Source: Stenotrophomonas geniculata ATCC 19374 = JCM 13324 (lineage in GTDB: Bacteria; Pseudomonadota; Gammaproteobacteria; Xanthomonadales; Xanthomonadaceae). From it: 51,429 bases of DNA. This document shows, piece by piece, positions 16,928 through 24,503 of this stretch. The notes beneath the pieces were generated by a model. It searched no databases and was not told where the DNA came from. It saw nothing but the letters and a program-made list of their open reading frames with translations. The stretch is taken from the NCBI RefSeq assembly GCF_001431625.1, contig NZ_LLXT01000120.1, positions 1 through 51,429 on the forward strand. The letters run 5' to 3'. The position numbers and the translations under genes were made by a program. Within the stretch, counting starts at the first letter, position 1. Every line of letters begins with the position of its first letter.

Positions 16928-17478
16928 GCCAGCGCAACACCGAAGCCCCGCGTGTCGTCTATGAAGGCAAGTACCAGCGCATGCTGGTGCGAGGCACCTG
17001 GGAGTACAGCGAACGCACCCATGCCGGCGGCCTGGCAGCGATCATCATCGCCGTCACCCCCGAGGACAACGTGCTGTTCGTCGAGCAGTTCCGCGTGCCG
17101 CTGCAGGCCCCCACCATCGAGATGCCGGCCGGCCTGGTCGGCGACATCCACGCGGGCGAATCAATCGAAGTTTCGGCCGTTCGCGAGCTGGAAGAAGAAA
17201 CCGGCTGGACCGCCGACCACGCCGAAGTGCTGATGATCGGCCCGACATCTTCCGGCGCCAGCAGCGAGAAGATCGCCTTCGTGCGCGCTACCGGCCTGCG
17301 CCGGATCGGCGAAGGCGGCGGCGATGACAGCGAGGACATCACCGTGCACGAGATTCCGCGCAGTGAGGCTGCGGCCTGGCTGGTACAGAAGATGGGCGAA
17401 GGCTACGAGCTGGATGCCAAGCTCTGGGCCGGGCTGTGGATGATCGAGCACCACCTGGACGGACGCCCGCGTGGCTGA
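16924..17478 (+). CDS. Nudix hydrolase
   Basis: A 184-aa protein with a complete Nudix box, Gx5Ex7REUxEExGU, from Gly73 to Trp95 (GDIHAGE ... RELEEETGW). The AGLV and EQFR context resembles ADP-ribose or nudix-sugar pyrophosphatases (NudF-like), so ADP-ribose is a reasonable but untested substrate. It begins inside the exonuclease stop (ATGA) and its 3' end overlaps the next gene by 8 bp, so it belongs to a tightly packed operon. Confidence 0.92.
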   Translation: MSQRNTEAPRVVYEGKYQRMLVRGTWEYSERTHAGGLAAIIIAVTPEDNVLFVEQFRVPLQAPTIEMPAGLVGDIHAGESIEVSAVRELEEETGWTADHAEVLMIGPTSSGASSEKIAFVRATGLRRIGEGGGDDSEDITVHEIPRSEAAAWLVQKMGEGYELDAKLWAGLWMIEHHLDGRPRG

Positions 17479-18268
17479 CGCCGACCTGCATGCGCTGCCG
17501 GCGCTGCTGGGCGCCGACGACCCGGCGATCTACACCCTCCACCGGCCGCAGGGCGCCTCACCGTACCTGCTGCTGGCCGACCACGCCGGCCAGCAGGTGC
17601 CGCGAGCATTGGAAGGCCTTGGCCTGGCGCAGGCCGAGCTGGACCGCCATATCGGCTGGGACATCGGCATTGCCGGCACCACCCGCGCACTGGCCGAACG
17701 GCTGGACGCCTGGGCGATCGAACAGACCTATTCGCGCCTGCTGATCGACTGCAACCGTCCGCTGGCCTCGCCGACGCTGATTCCGGAAGTGAGCGACCAC
17801 ACCGTGGTGCCGGGCAATGCCGGGTTGTCGGCGGCGCAGCGGCAGCAGCGTATCGATGCGATCCATGCGCCCTACCATGCGCGCATCGACGCCGAGCTTG
17901 ATGCACGCCGTGATGCCGGCCGCCCCACGCTGCTGGTGATGATGCACAGCTTCACCCCGGCGATGAACGGCGCGCAGCGGCCGTGGCATGCTGGCGTGCT
18001 GTACCACCAGGACACGCGCTTTGCCCATGCCCTGCTGCAGGCACTACGCGACGAAGGCGACCTGGTGGTGGGTGACAACGAACCGTATTCGGTCAGCAGT
18101 ACCAGTGACTATGCGGTGCCGGTGCATGGCGAAGGCCGTGGCCTGGTGCACGTGGAGCTGGAGATCCGCCAGGACCTGATTGCCGACGTGGCCGGGCAGC
18201 AGGCGTGGGCGGAGCGGCTGGCGCGGATCTTCAGCGCATTGCAGCCGCAGTTGCTGGCGTTCGGTTGA
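17471..18268 (+). CDS. N-formylglutamate amidohydrolase family protein
   Basis: A 265-aa FGase-family protein. The family landmarks are LLADHAGQQVPRAL near residue 35, the HIGWDIG segment, RLLIDCNRP, and MHSFTPAMNG. Canonical members hydrolyse N-formylglutamate to glutamate and formate in the last step of one histidine degradation route, but no hut genes are present here, so the real substrate may differ. GTG start at 17471, overlapping the Nudix gene by 8 bp. Confidence 0.88.
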   Translation: MADADLHALPALLGADDPAIYTLHRPQGASPYLLLADHAGQQVPRALEGLGLAQAELDRHIGWDIGIAGTTRALAERLDAWAIEQTYSRLLIDCNRPLASPTLIPEVSDHTVVPGNAGLSAAQRQQRIDAIHAPYHARIDAELDARRDAGRPTLLVMMHSFTPAMNGAQRPWHAGVLYHQDTRFAHALLQALRDEGDLVVGDNEPYSVSSTSDYAVPVHGEGRGLVHVELEIRQDLIADVAGQQAWAERLARIFSALQPQLLAFG

Positions 18269-18293
18269 ACGTCATCCACCCGACCGAAGCTCG

Positions 18294-18368
18294 GTAGCGC
18301 CGGGCCACGCCCGGCGAGCCGCATCGCGGCGGCGCAACGGAATGCCGCCGGGCATGGCCCGGCGCTAC
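18294..18368. repeat. SMAG REP dimer
   Basis: GTAG...CTAC inverted units. The right end supplies the TAG stop codon of the minus-strand gene at 18365. Confidence 0.9.
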
Positions 18369-19036
18369 CGCAGCGTAGGCGCGTCCATCCACGGGAACGG
18401 TTTGAAACCCTGAACCTGCAGCGTTGCGCCGACGGCGGTGAAATCATCCTTGAACGCCTGCGCGCGGCGACGATCCAGCGCTTTACCCAGCACCAGCGGC
18501 AACGCGCGGCAGCACGCCAACGCCTCGCCCACCGGAATCTCCAGCAGGCGCGCCACGCGCTGGGCTGCGGCTTTGATCTGCTCCTCCGGGCACGCTCTCA
18601 GCGTCAGATCGAAGGACGCGAAGATGCCTGTGCCCACACCCGCCGCGCGCGCAGCCACCTGTTCCGCAGCTTCCGCTTCGGCCAGGGCCTCGTCGATACC
18701 CTCGACCTGCTGGAACGCGTCGTACTCGGCGTAGTACGCCAGCGCCTGTGCGTAGTCCTGCAGCGACGACAGCGGGCGTTGCCGCTTCTGCACATCCAGC
18801 ACGTCGGCAAACGTCGCCGGTTCCAGATACGGGAACAGCCCCATCGCTGCCGAAGCGGCCGATCGCTCGCCATCGTCATCCAGCGCTTCATCACTGGATG
18901 ACGGCAACCACAGCCGTGCCGACAGCAGGTCCTCGTCGCTGGCCATCACCCAGCCGAAGGCGTTCCACACCTCATCATCATCGTTGCAGGCGGCGAAGGC
19001 ATGCAGGGTCTGTCGCAGGTCCAGCAGTTCGATCAT
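18365..19036 (-). CDS. Uncharacterised cytosolic protein
   Basis: I do not recognise a named family for this 223-aa acidic protein. There is no signal peptide or membrane segment. An aromatic/acidic N-terminal half (EVWNAFGWVMASDEDL, PYLEPATFADVL) is followed by an Ala-rich helix and a C-terminal module (LRACPEEQIKAAAQRVARLL, LPLVLGKALDRRRAQAF, TAVGATLQVQ) that resembles a ribosomal L7/L12-like domain. Its start overlaps the MFS stop (ATGA), so it is co-translated with the exporter. The stop codon is the TAG of a SMAG repeat end. Confidence 0.75.
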   Translation of the reverse strand: MIELLDLRQTLHAFAACNDDDEVWNAFGWVMASDEDLLSARLWLPSSSDEALDDDGERSAASAAMGLFPYLEPATFADVLDVQKRQRPLSSLQDYAQALAYYAEYDAFQQVEGIDEALAEAEAAEQVAARAAGVGTGIFASFDLTLRACPEEQIKAAAQRVARLLEIPVGEALACCRALPLVLGKALDRRRAQAFKDDFTAVGATLQVQGFKPFPWMDAPTLR

Positions 19037-20451
19037 GCGTCGGTGCTCAGGCAGGCGGTCGCTGCCGAGTCTACCGGCGCCGGGCGCAGGCCCAGCGCGA
19101 TCACCACGCCGAGCGCGGCGAACAGCGCGGCGCCGTACTGTGCATTGACCATGCCCTGCAGGGCATCGGGACTGGTTGCTGCCTGCGTGCCGCGCGCGGC
19201 GTTGGCGATCATCACCAGTACCGCCAATCCCAAGGCGCCGCCGATCTGCTGGGCGGTGGCCGCCATGCCGGACGCGACACCTTGCTGCGGTCCCGGCACC
19301 CCCTGCCCGGCCACGATCCACATCGCCGTCCAGCTCATGCCCTGGCCGATGCTGAGCACCACGATGCCCGGCAGCAGCGGCCAGTAGCCGGCGCCATGCG
19401 GCATTGCCAGCGCCACCGCGGCGATGCCGATGGCACCGGCGGCGAAGCCCCGGGCCAGCACCTGCCGTGGCGAACGGCGCCGCAGCATGCGTTCGGCAAT
19501 ACGGATGCCGAAGGTGCACACCAGCGTCGGCAGCAGGAACGCCATGCCAGCCTGCAGCGGGCTCCAGCCATAGCCATCCTGGAAGTACAGCGCCAGGAAG
19601 TAGTACTGCACGCCGTAGCTGCTCATGAAGGCAAAGGTCAGGCCCAGTGCCGCGCGCAGGCCGGGCAGGCGCAGCAGCGAAAACTGCATCAGCGGATCAC
19701 GGCTGCGCTTCTCGATCTGCACGAACACGGTCAGCAGTACCGCTGAAAGCAGCAGGCAGATGAGCGTGGCCGGCGCCGTCCAGCCCCACTCCGGCCCTTG
19801 CACCAGGGTGGTAACCAGCAGGCTGCCGCCGGCGGTGACGGTGAGGCAGCCGGCCAGGTCGAACGAGCGCCCCTGCACTCGGGGACCATCGGCCGGCAGC
19901 CACGCACCGGCGGCGACGGCGCAGGCGGTGGCCAACGGCACGATCACCGCCAGCACCGCCGGCCAGCCGAATGCCTGGGTCAATACGCCACCCAGAAGCG
20001 TGCCCAGCGCCAGGCCGACAGCGCTGGCCATGCTCCAGATCGCCAGCGCGCGGTTGCGCACCGGGCCTTCGGCGTACAGCGTGTTGATCAATGCCAGCGT
20101 AGCCGGGAACAGCAGCGCCGCACCGACGCCCTGTGCGGCACGCGCGATGATCAGCAGGGTCGCATTCGGCGCCAGCGCACCAAGCAGCGAGGCCAGTGCG
20201 AACAGCAGCATGCCCAGCCGGTAGAAACGGCGGCGGCCGACCAGGTCGGCGGCACGGCCCCCCAGCAGCAGGCTGCCGCCGAAGGCGACGGTGTAGGCAC
20301 TGACCACCCATTGCAGCTGCTGCGCATTGATCTGCAGCGCGCGGCCCATGTCGTGCAGGGCGACGAAGATGATGGTGGCGTCCAGGGCGATGATCAGCTG
20401 CGCGGCGGCCAGCAGGGTCAGCGCCCAGCGCGGGTATTTGAGGGGAGGCAT
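19033..20451 (-). CDS. MFS drug exporter, DHA2-like
   Basis: A 472-aa integral membrane protein with 12-14 hydrophobic segments. Signatures of the DHA2 family are LDATIIFVALHDMG in helix 1, GGRAADLVGRRRFYRLG (motif A) and GVGAALLFPATLALI. It should be a proton-driven exporter of small toxic compounds; the substrate is unknown. I chose Met at 20451; an ATG at 20487 is possible and neither has a strong ribosome site. The divergent LysR gene next door is the obvious regulator. Confidence 0.9.
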   Translation of the reverse strand: MPPLKYPRWALTLLAAAQLIIALDATIIFVALHDMGRALQINAQQLQWVVSAYTVAFGGSLLLGGRAADLVGRRRFYRLGMLLFALASLLGALAPNATLLIIARAAQGVGAALLFPATLALINTLYAEGPVRNRALAIWSMASAVGLALGTLLGGVLTQAFGWPAVLAVIVPLATACAVAAGAWLPADGPRVQGRSFDLAGCLTVTAGGSLLVTTLVQGPEWGWTAPATLICLLLSAVLLTVFVQIEKRSRDPLMQFSLLRLPGLRAALGLTFAFMSSYGVQYYFLALYFQDGYGWSPLQAGMAFLLPTLVCTFGIRIAERMLRRRSPRQVLARGFAAGAIGIAAVALAMPHGAGYWPLLPGIVVLSIGQGMSWTAMWIVAGQGVPGPQQGVASGMAATAQQIGGALGLAVLVMIANAARGTQAATSPDALQGMVNAQYGAALFAALGVVIALGLRPAPVDSAATACLSTDA

Positions 20452-20485
20452 CGGCGGGTTGGAGCGGTGGGGGGAGCGCAGTCTC

Positions 20486-20505
20486 ATTGATGCGGGCAAC
20501 TCAAT
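20486..20505. promoter_or_regulatory. Candidate LysR operator
   Basis: A dyad ATTGA-N10-TCAAT sits in the 107-bp divergent region between the MFS and LysR genes and contains a T-N11-A arrangement. Position and symmetry fit a LysR-type binding site, but this is one occurrence and unproven. Confidence 0.35.
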
Positions 20506-20557
20506 AAACCCCCTGCCGCCCATATCTGTCATGATTTTCAGCATGAATGCAGCCTCG

Positions 20558-21442
20558 ATGGACCTCAATGCGGTGCGCATGCTGGTGCAGGTCGCCGAAG
20601 CACGCAGCTTCACGGTGGCCGCCGGCCAGCTCGGCCTGAGCCAGTCCGGCCTGTCCCGCGCGATCGGCCGGCTGGAGGCCACGCTGGGGGTGAAGCTGCT
20701 GCAGCGGAACACCCGCAACGTGGCGCTGACCCCGGATGGCCGCCAGTTCGTGGAACAGGTGGCCCCTCTGCTGGCCGGCCTGGACGATGCCGAGCGGCAA
20801 CTGGCCGACCGCCCGTGCACGCCCTCGGGCACGTTGAAGATCAGTGCGCCGTCGATGTTCGGGCGCAAGGTGCTGGTGCCGATGCTGGCGCCGTTGCTGC
20901 AACAGCATCCGCAGCTGCAGGTGGAAGCCGTGCTCAGCGACCGCCTGGTCGATCTGGTTGAAGAAGGTTTCGATGCCGCGCTGCGCACCGGCGTCATCGC
21001 CGACCAGCGCATCGTCGCGCGGCCCTTGCGGCCGCTGCGCTGGGTGACGGTGGCCAGCCCCGCCTATCTGGCCCGCTGTGGCGCACCGGGCGATGTAGCC
21101 TCGCTGCAGGATCACGCCTGCCTGGCGGTGCGCAACCTGCGCAGTGGCCGGCTGGTGGACTGGCAGTTCCTGCAGGACGGGCAACTGCGTGAGGTCACAC
21201 CACCGACGCGGATGGTGTTCGACAGCGGCGATCCGCTGGTGGAAGCGGCCATCGCCGGTATCGGCATCGTGCAGGTGATGGATTTCGCGGTGGCCGATGC
21301 GTTGGCCGACGGCCGCCTACAGCGCGTGCTGCAGCCCTTCGAGGGCCGCAGCCGCGAACTGTCGTTGATCTACCCGCCGTCGCGCCAGCATTCGCCGAAG
21401 CTGCAGGTGCTGGCCGACGCGTTGCTGGCGGGGGATTGGTAG
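20558..21442 (+). CDS. LysR-family transcriptional regulator
   Basis: A 294-aa LTTR. The winged helix-turn-helix occupies residues 1-60 (DLNAVRMLVQVAEARSFTVAA, LSQSGLSRAIGRLEATLGVKLL) and a periplasmic-binding-like effector domain follows. It resembles the CrgA/YhaJ-type subgroup. It is divergent from the MFS exporter and probably controls it. Start set by the usual LysR MDLN beginning; ATGs at 20531 and 20543 are in frame. The stop TAG lies within the GTAG head of a repeat. Confidence 0.9.
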   Translation: MDLNAVRMLVQVAEARSFTVAAGQLGLSQSGLSRAIGRLEATLGVKLLQRNTRNVALTPDGRQFVEQVAPLLAGLDDAERQLADRPCTPSGTLKISAPSMFGRKVLVPMLAPLLQQHPQLQVEAVLSDRLVDLVEEGFDAALRTGVIADQRIVARPLRPLRWVTVASPAYLARCGAPGDVASLQDHACLAVRNLRSGRLVDWQFLQDGQLREVTPPTRMVFDSGDPLVEAAIAGIGIVQVMDFAVADALADGRLQRVLQPFEGRSRELSLIYPPSRQHSPKLQVLADALLAGDW

Positions 21443-21510
21443 CGCCGGCCGCTGGCCGGCGTCTGCGCGATCCAACCCTTTCCCGGTTGCCGGCCAGCGG
21501 CCGGCACTAC
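21439..21510. repeat. SMAG-type REP dimer, GGCCGCTGGCC variant
   Basis: GTAGCGCCGGCCGCTGGCCGGC and its mirror end in CTAC. Stem sequence differs from the GGGCCATGCCC type seen elsewhere but the GTAG/CTAC ends are kept, so this is another subfamily. Its GTAG contributes the LysR stop codon. Confidence 0.85.
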
Positions 21511-21513
21511 CGA

Positions 21514-22455
21514 TCAGGCAAAGCTATCGGTGGCGCGTACCAGCGCATCCACGTTCTCGGCCTCGAACGCCGAATGACCCGAGGCCGGGGTGATTTCCAG
21601 CTTCGCCTTCGGCCACACCTTGGTCAGGTCCCAGGCGTTGGCCAGCGGGCAGACCACGTCGTAGCGGCCGTGCACGATCACGCCCGGAATATCGGCGATG
21701 CGGTGCGCGTCGCGCAGCAGCTGGTCTTCCACTTCGAAGAAGCCGCCGTTGACGAAGTAGTGGTTCTCGATGCGGGCGAACGCCAGCGCGAAGTGCGGGT
21801 CTTCATGGCTGTTGATGAAGTCGTCATCGACGTGCAGGAAACTGGTCGCGCCTTCCCACACCGCCCACGCCTTGGCCGCTTCCAGGCGGGTGGTTTCGTT
21901 TTCGCTGGTCAGGCGGCGGTGGAAGGCCGAGATCAGGTCATGACGTTCCACCGGCGGAATCGGCTTGAGGTAATGCTCCCACGCATCCGGGAACAGGCGG
22001 TTGGCGCCTTCCTGGTAGAACCATTCCAGCTCCCAGCGACGCAGCATGAAGATGCCACGCAGGACCAGTTCGGTCACGCGCTGCGGGTGGGTTTCGGCAT
22101 AGGCCAGGGCCAGGGTCGAACCCCAGCTGCCACCGAACACCTGCCAGCGATCGACCTTGAGGTGTTCGCGCAGCTTCTCGATATCGGCAACGAGGTCCCA
22201 GGTGGTGTTGTCCACCAGGTCCGCGTGCGGGGTGGAACGGCCGGCACCGCGCTGGTCAAACAGGATGATGCGGTACTTGGACGGGTCGTGGAACTGGCGC
22301 ATCTTGTCGCTGCAGCCGCCGCCCGGGCCACCGTGCAGCATCACCACCGGCTTGCCATCCGGGTTGCCGCACTGTTCGAAGTACAGGGTGTGGCGATCGT
22401 CGACCTTCAGGGTGCCGACGTCGTAGGGGGTGATGGCGGGGTACAGCGTACGCAT
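21514..22455 (-). CDS. pip: Prolyl aminopeptidase
   Basis: The 313-aa product is an alpha/beta hydrolase of peptidase family S33. The oxyanion-hole motif is HGGPGGG (41-47), the nucleophile is Ser110 in GGSWGST, and the remaining triad residues fit GRYDVVCP and ASGHSAF near the C terminus. It releases N-terminal proline from peptides in the cytosol. Length is typical. It lies 48 bp downstream of prmC on the same strand. Confidence 0.95.
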   Translation of the reverse strand: MRTLYPAITPYDVGTLKVDDRHTLYFEQCGNPDGKPVVMLHGGPGGGCSDKMRQFHDPSKYRIILFDQRGAGRSTPHADLVDNTTWDLVADIEKLREHLKVDRWQVFGGSWGSTLALAYAETHPQRVTELVLRGIFMLRRWELEWFYQEGANRLFPDAWEHYLKPIPPVERHDLISAFHRRLTSENETTRLEAAKAWAVWEGATSFLHVDDDFINSHEDPHFALAFARIENHYFVNGGFFEVEDQLLRDAHRIADIPGVIVHGRYDVVCPLANAWDLTKVWPKAKLEITPASGHSAFEAENVDALVRATDSFA

Positions 22456-22503
22456 GCGTGCAGCTCCAGGGTGATGCCCTGCCGGGGCAGGAGAACCTCC
22501 ATT

Positions 22504-23361
22504 CTAGGCCGGACGCCGGCCCAGGGTGATGCGGTCGCGCTGCTCCAGGTCCTGCACGGTCTGCACCTCGGTAAAACGCGCCGCGTCGAACAGCGCGCGG
22601 ATCGCCTCGCCCTGGTCCCAACCGTGCTCGATCAGCAGCCAACCATCAGGCAGCAGGTGGGCCTGGCCACCGTCGACGATGCGGCGGATGTCATCCAGGC
22701 CATCCGGACCCGAGGCCAGCGCGGTGGCCGGTTCGAAGCGCAGGTCACCCTGTTCCAGGTGCGGGTCGTCGCTGGCGATGTACGGTGGGTTGCTGGCAAT
22801 CAGGTCGAAACGCGCGCCCTGCAGCGGCGCATACCAGTCGTGCCCGCCCTCGGCGAAGCGCACGTTGCGCAGTTCATGGCGCGCGGCGTTGCGCTTGGCC
22901 ACGGCCAGCGCGCCCGGGCTGGCATCGGTGGCCAGCACCTGCGCCTGCGGCCGCTCGCTGGCCAGCGCCAAGGCGATCGCACCGCTGCCGGTGCCGAGGT
23001 CGGCCACCTGCAGGTCGCGATCGGCCGGCAGGCGCTCGAGCGCCAGTTCCACCAGCAGCTCGGTTTCCGGGCGCGGAATCAGCGTGGCCGGGTCGACCTC
23101 CAGGTCCAGCGTCCAGAAACCGCGGCGGCCGGTCAGGTAGGCCACCGGCTCACCGGCCACGCGGCGGGCCAGCAGTGCTTCGAAGGTGGCCTGATCGGTG
23201 GACGGCAGCGGGTCGGTGGCGTGCGCGAACAACCAGCTGCGCGGGCGCTCCAGTACGTGCAGCAGCAGCAGTTCGGCCTCGTGGCGGGCGTCGATGCCGC
23301 CCAGGCGGGCGCTGGCCTCGGCCACGATCTGGCGCAGGGTGGGTTCGGTTTGGGAAGACAT
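22504..23361 (-). CDS. prmC: Release-factor glutamine methyltransferase
   Basis: A 285-aa SAM-dependent methyltransferase. The N-terminal helical domain binds release factors, the SAM loop is DLGTGSG (121-127), and the catalytic NPPY is at 191-194. PrmC methylates the GGQ glutamine of RF1 and RF2, improving termination. prfA, a frequent neighbour, is not in the window; pip follows at a 48-bp distance. A REP cluster lies upstream of its start. Confidence 0.95.
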   Translation of the reverse strand: MSSQTEPTLRQIVAEASARLGGIDARHEAELLLLHVLERPRSWLFAHATDPLPSTDQATFEALLARRVAGEPVAYLTGRRGFWTLDLEVDPATLIPRPETELLVELALERLPADRDLQVADLGTGSGAIALALASERPQAQVLATDASPGALAVAKRNAARHELRNVRFAEGGHDWYAPLQGARFDLIASNPPYIASDDPHLEQGDLRFEPATALASGPDGLDDIRRIVDGGQAHLLPDGWLLIEHGWDQGEAIRALFDAARFTEVQTVQDLEQRDRITLGRRPA

Positions 23362-23370
23362 GCCTCAATT

Positions 23371-23461
23371 GTAGAGCCGAGCCCATGCTCGGCTGCTTCT
23401 GGGACAGCCGAGCGTGGGCTCGGCTCTACAGATCCGCAACCGAGCGTAGGCTCGGCTCTAC
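23371..23461. repeat. SMAG REP trimer (gagccgagc family)
   Basis: Three hairpin units with gagccgagc / gctcggctc arms, starting GTAG and ending CTAC. The middle and last units are in the same orientation. The same subfamily is seen at 28925-28948 and 48312-48379. Confidence 0.88.
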
Positions 23462-23604
23462 AACAGCGGAATCCGTTCAGGTTCTGGCGAACGGAATAAG
23501 GACGGGCTATCGGCCGCATTCACCTGCCGGGAAAGATTTTCCTTGTCATACAGGCAGTTGCAGGATGGGAGCAGCAAGGTTCAGTGCCGGCTCATGGCCA
23601 TTTG

Positions 23605-23637
23605 ATAGACTCCATCTATCGAATAGATGCAATCAAT
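23605..23637. promoter_or_regulatory. Candidate OxyR operator upstream of ahpC
   Basis: Two half-sites fit the OxyR pattern ATAGnTnnnAnCTAT. ATAG-N7-CTAT at 23605-23619 has the inner A, and ATAG-N7-CAAT at 23623-23637 has both the inner T and A. They start 18 bp apart instead of the classical 22. A -35/-10 candidate (ttgttc 23641, taacct 23665, 18-bp spacer) follows. OxyR itself is encoded 2.5 kb downstream. Confidence 0.6.
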
Positions 23638-23714
23638 GGATTGTTCTTATCGCCAGCGAGTCGGTAACCTAGCTCCTGTCGATTCACCCACTCCCCTTCA
23701 CCAGAGGAAAAACG

Positions 23715-24278
23715 ATGTCCCTGATCAACACCCAGATCCAGCCGTTCGAAGCCAACGCTTACCACAATGGCGAGTTCATCAAGGTTTCCGACGCCAGCCT
23801 GAAGGGCCAGTGGTCCGTCCTGATCTTCATGCCGGCCGCCTTCACCTTCAACTGCCCGACCGAGATCGAGGACGCGGCTGACCATTACGCCGAGTTCAAG
23901 AAGGCCGGCGCCGAGGTCTACATCGTCACCACCGACACCCACTTCTCGCACAAGGTGTGGCACGAAACCTCGCCGGCCGTCGGCAAGGCCCAGTTCCCGC
24001 TGGTCGGCGACCCGACCCACCAGCTCACCAATGCCTTCGGCGTGCACATTCCGGAAGAAGGCCTGGCCCTGCGCGGCACCTTCATCATCAACCCGGAAGG
24101 CGTGATCAAGACCCTGGAGATCCACTCCAACGAGATCGCCCGTGACGTGTCCGAGACCCTGCGCAAGCTGAAGGCTGCCCAGTTCACCGCCGCCAACCCG
24201 AACCAGGTCTGCCCGGCCAAGTGGAAGGAAGGCGAGAAGACCCTGACCCCGTCGCTGGACCTGGTCGGCAAGATCTAA
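23715..24278 (+). CDS. ahpC: Alkyl hydroperoxide reductase subunit C (2-Cys peroxiredoxin)
   Basis: The 187-aa AhpC has the peroxidatic Cys47 in FNCPTE and resolving Cys166 in QVCPAKW, matching E. coli numbering. It reduces hydrogen peroxide, alkyl peroxides and peroxynitrite in the cytosol, with electrons from AhpF. A strong ribosome site (agagga) lies 6 nt before the ATG. The candidate OxyR site upstream predicts peroxide induction. The 225-bp gap to ahpF contains a large inverted repeat, fitting the separate ahpC transcript known in Xanthomonas. Confidence 0.98.
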   Translation: MSLINTQIQPFEANAYHNGEFIKVSDASLKGQWSVLIFMPAAFTFNCPTEIEDAADHYAEFKKAGAEVYIVTTDTHFSHKVWHETSPAVGKAQFPLVGDPTHQLTNAFGVHIPEEGLALRGTFIINPEGVIKTLEIHSNEIARDVSETLRKLKAAQFTAANPNQVCPAKWKEGEKTLTPSLDLVGKI

Positions 24279-24351
24279 CGCAGTACCGGCCTGCCGTGGC
24301 CCCACGCCACGGCGCGCCTTTCATCCCCGTGCCGGTCCCCCCGCCGGCGTG

Positions 24352-24430
24352 GGGGTGAACCCAAGACAGCCAACGCGCGCCAGCCTTGGCCAGCCAGCCC
24401 CTTCCACGGTCGCTGTCTTGGGTTCACCCC
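24352..24430. repeat. Perfect 19-bp inverted repeat between ahpC and ahpF
   Basis: ggggtgaacccaagacagc (24352-24370) pairs perfectly with 24412-24430 around a 41-nt loop. There is no T run, so it is not a classic terminator. It could stabilise the ahpC 3' end, attenuate read-through to ahpF, or be a dispersed palindrome. Confidence 0.8.
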
Positions 24431-24503
24431 TACCCCCTGCTGGTCCGCTACCTTCTACAGCGGTGCCACGCCCCCTGTTTGCCTGAAGCCAGGAGATGAC
24501 CCG

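Larger units (their letters stand above)
23362..23714. other. Divergent regulatory region before ahpC
   Basis: These 353 bp hold a three-hairpin SMAG cluster (23371-23461), nothing recognisable from about 23465 to 23600, then a candidate OxyR site and the ahpC promoter and leader. No gene is supported. Confidence 0.7.

Noticed and set aside
23371..23461. CRISPR array
   Set aside because: The repeats are palindromic SMAG units without regular unique spacers.
21436..23499. A 687-codon open frame opposite pip and prmC
   Set aside because: Both genes beneath it on the minus strand have complete motifs, and the antisense translation is compositionally biased.
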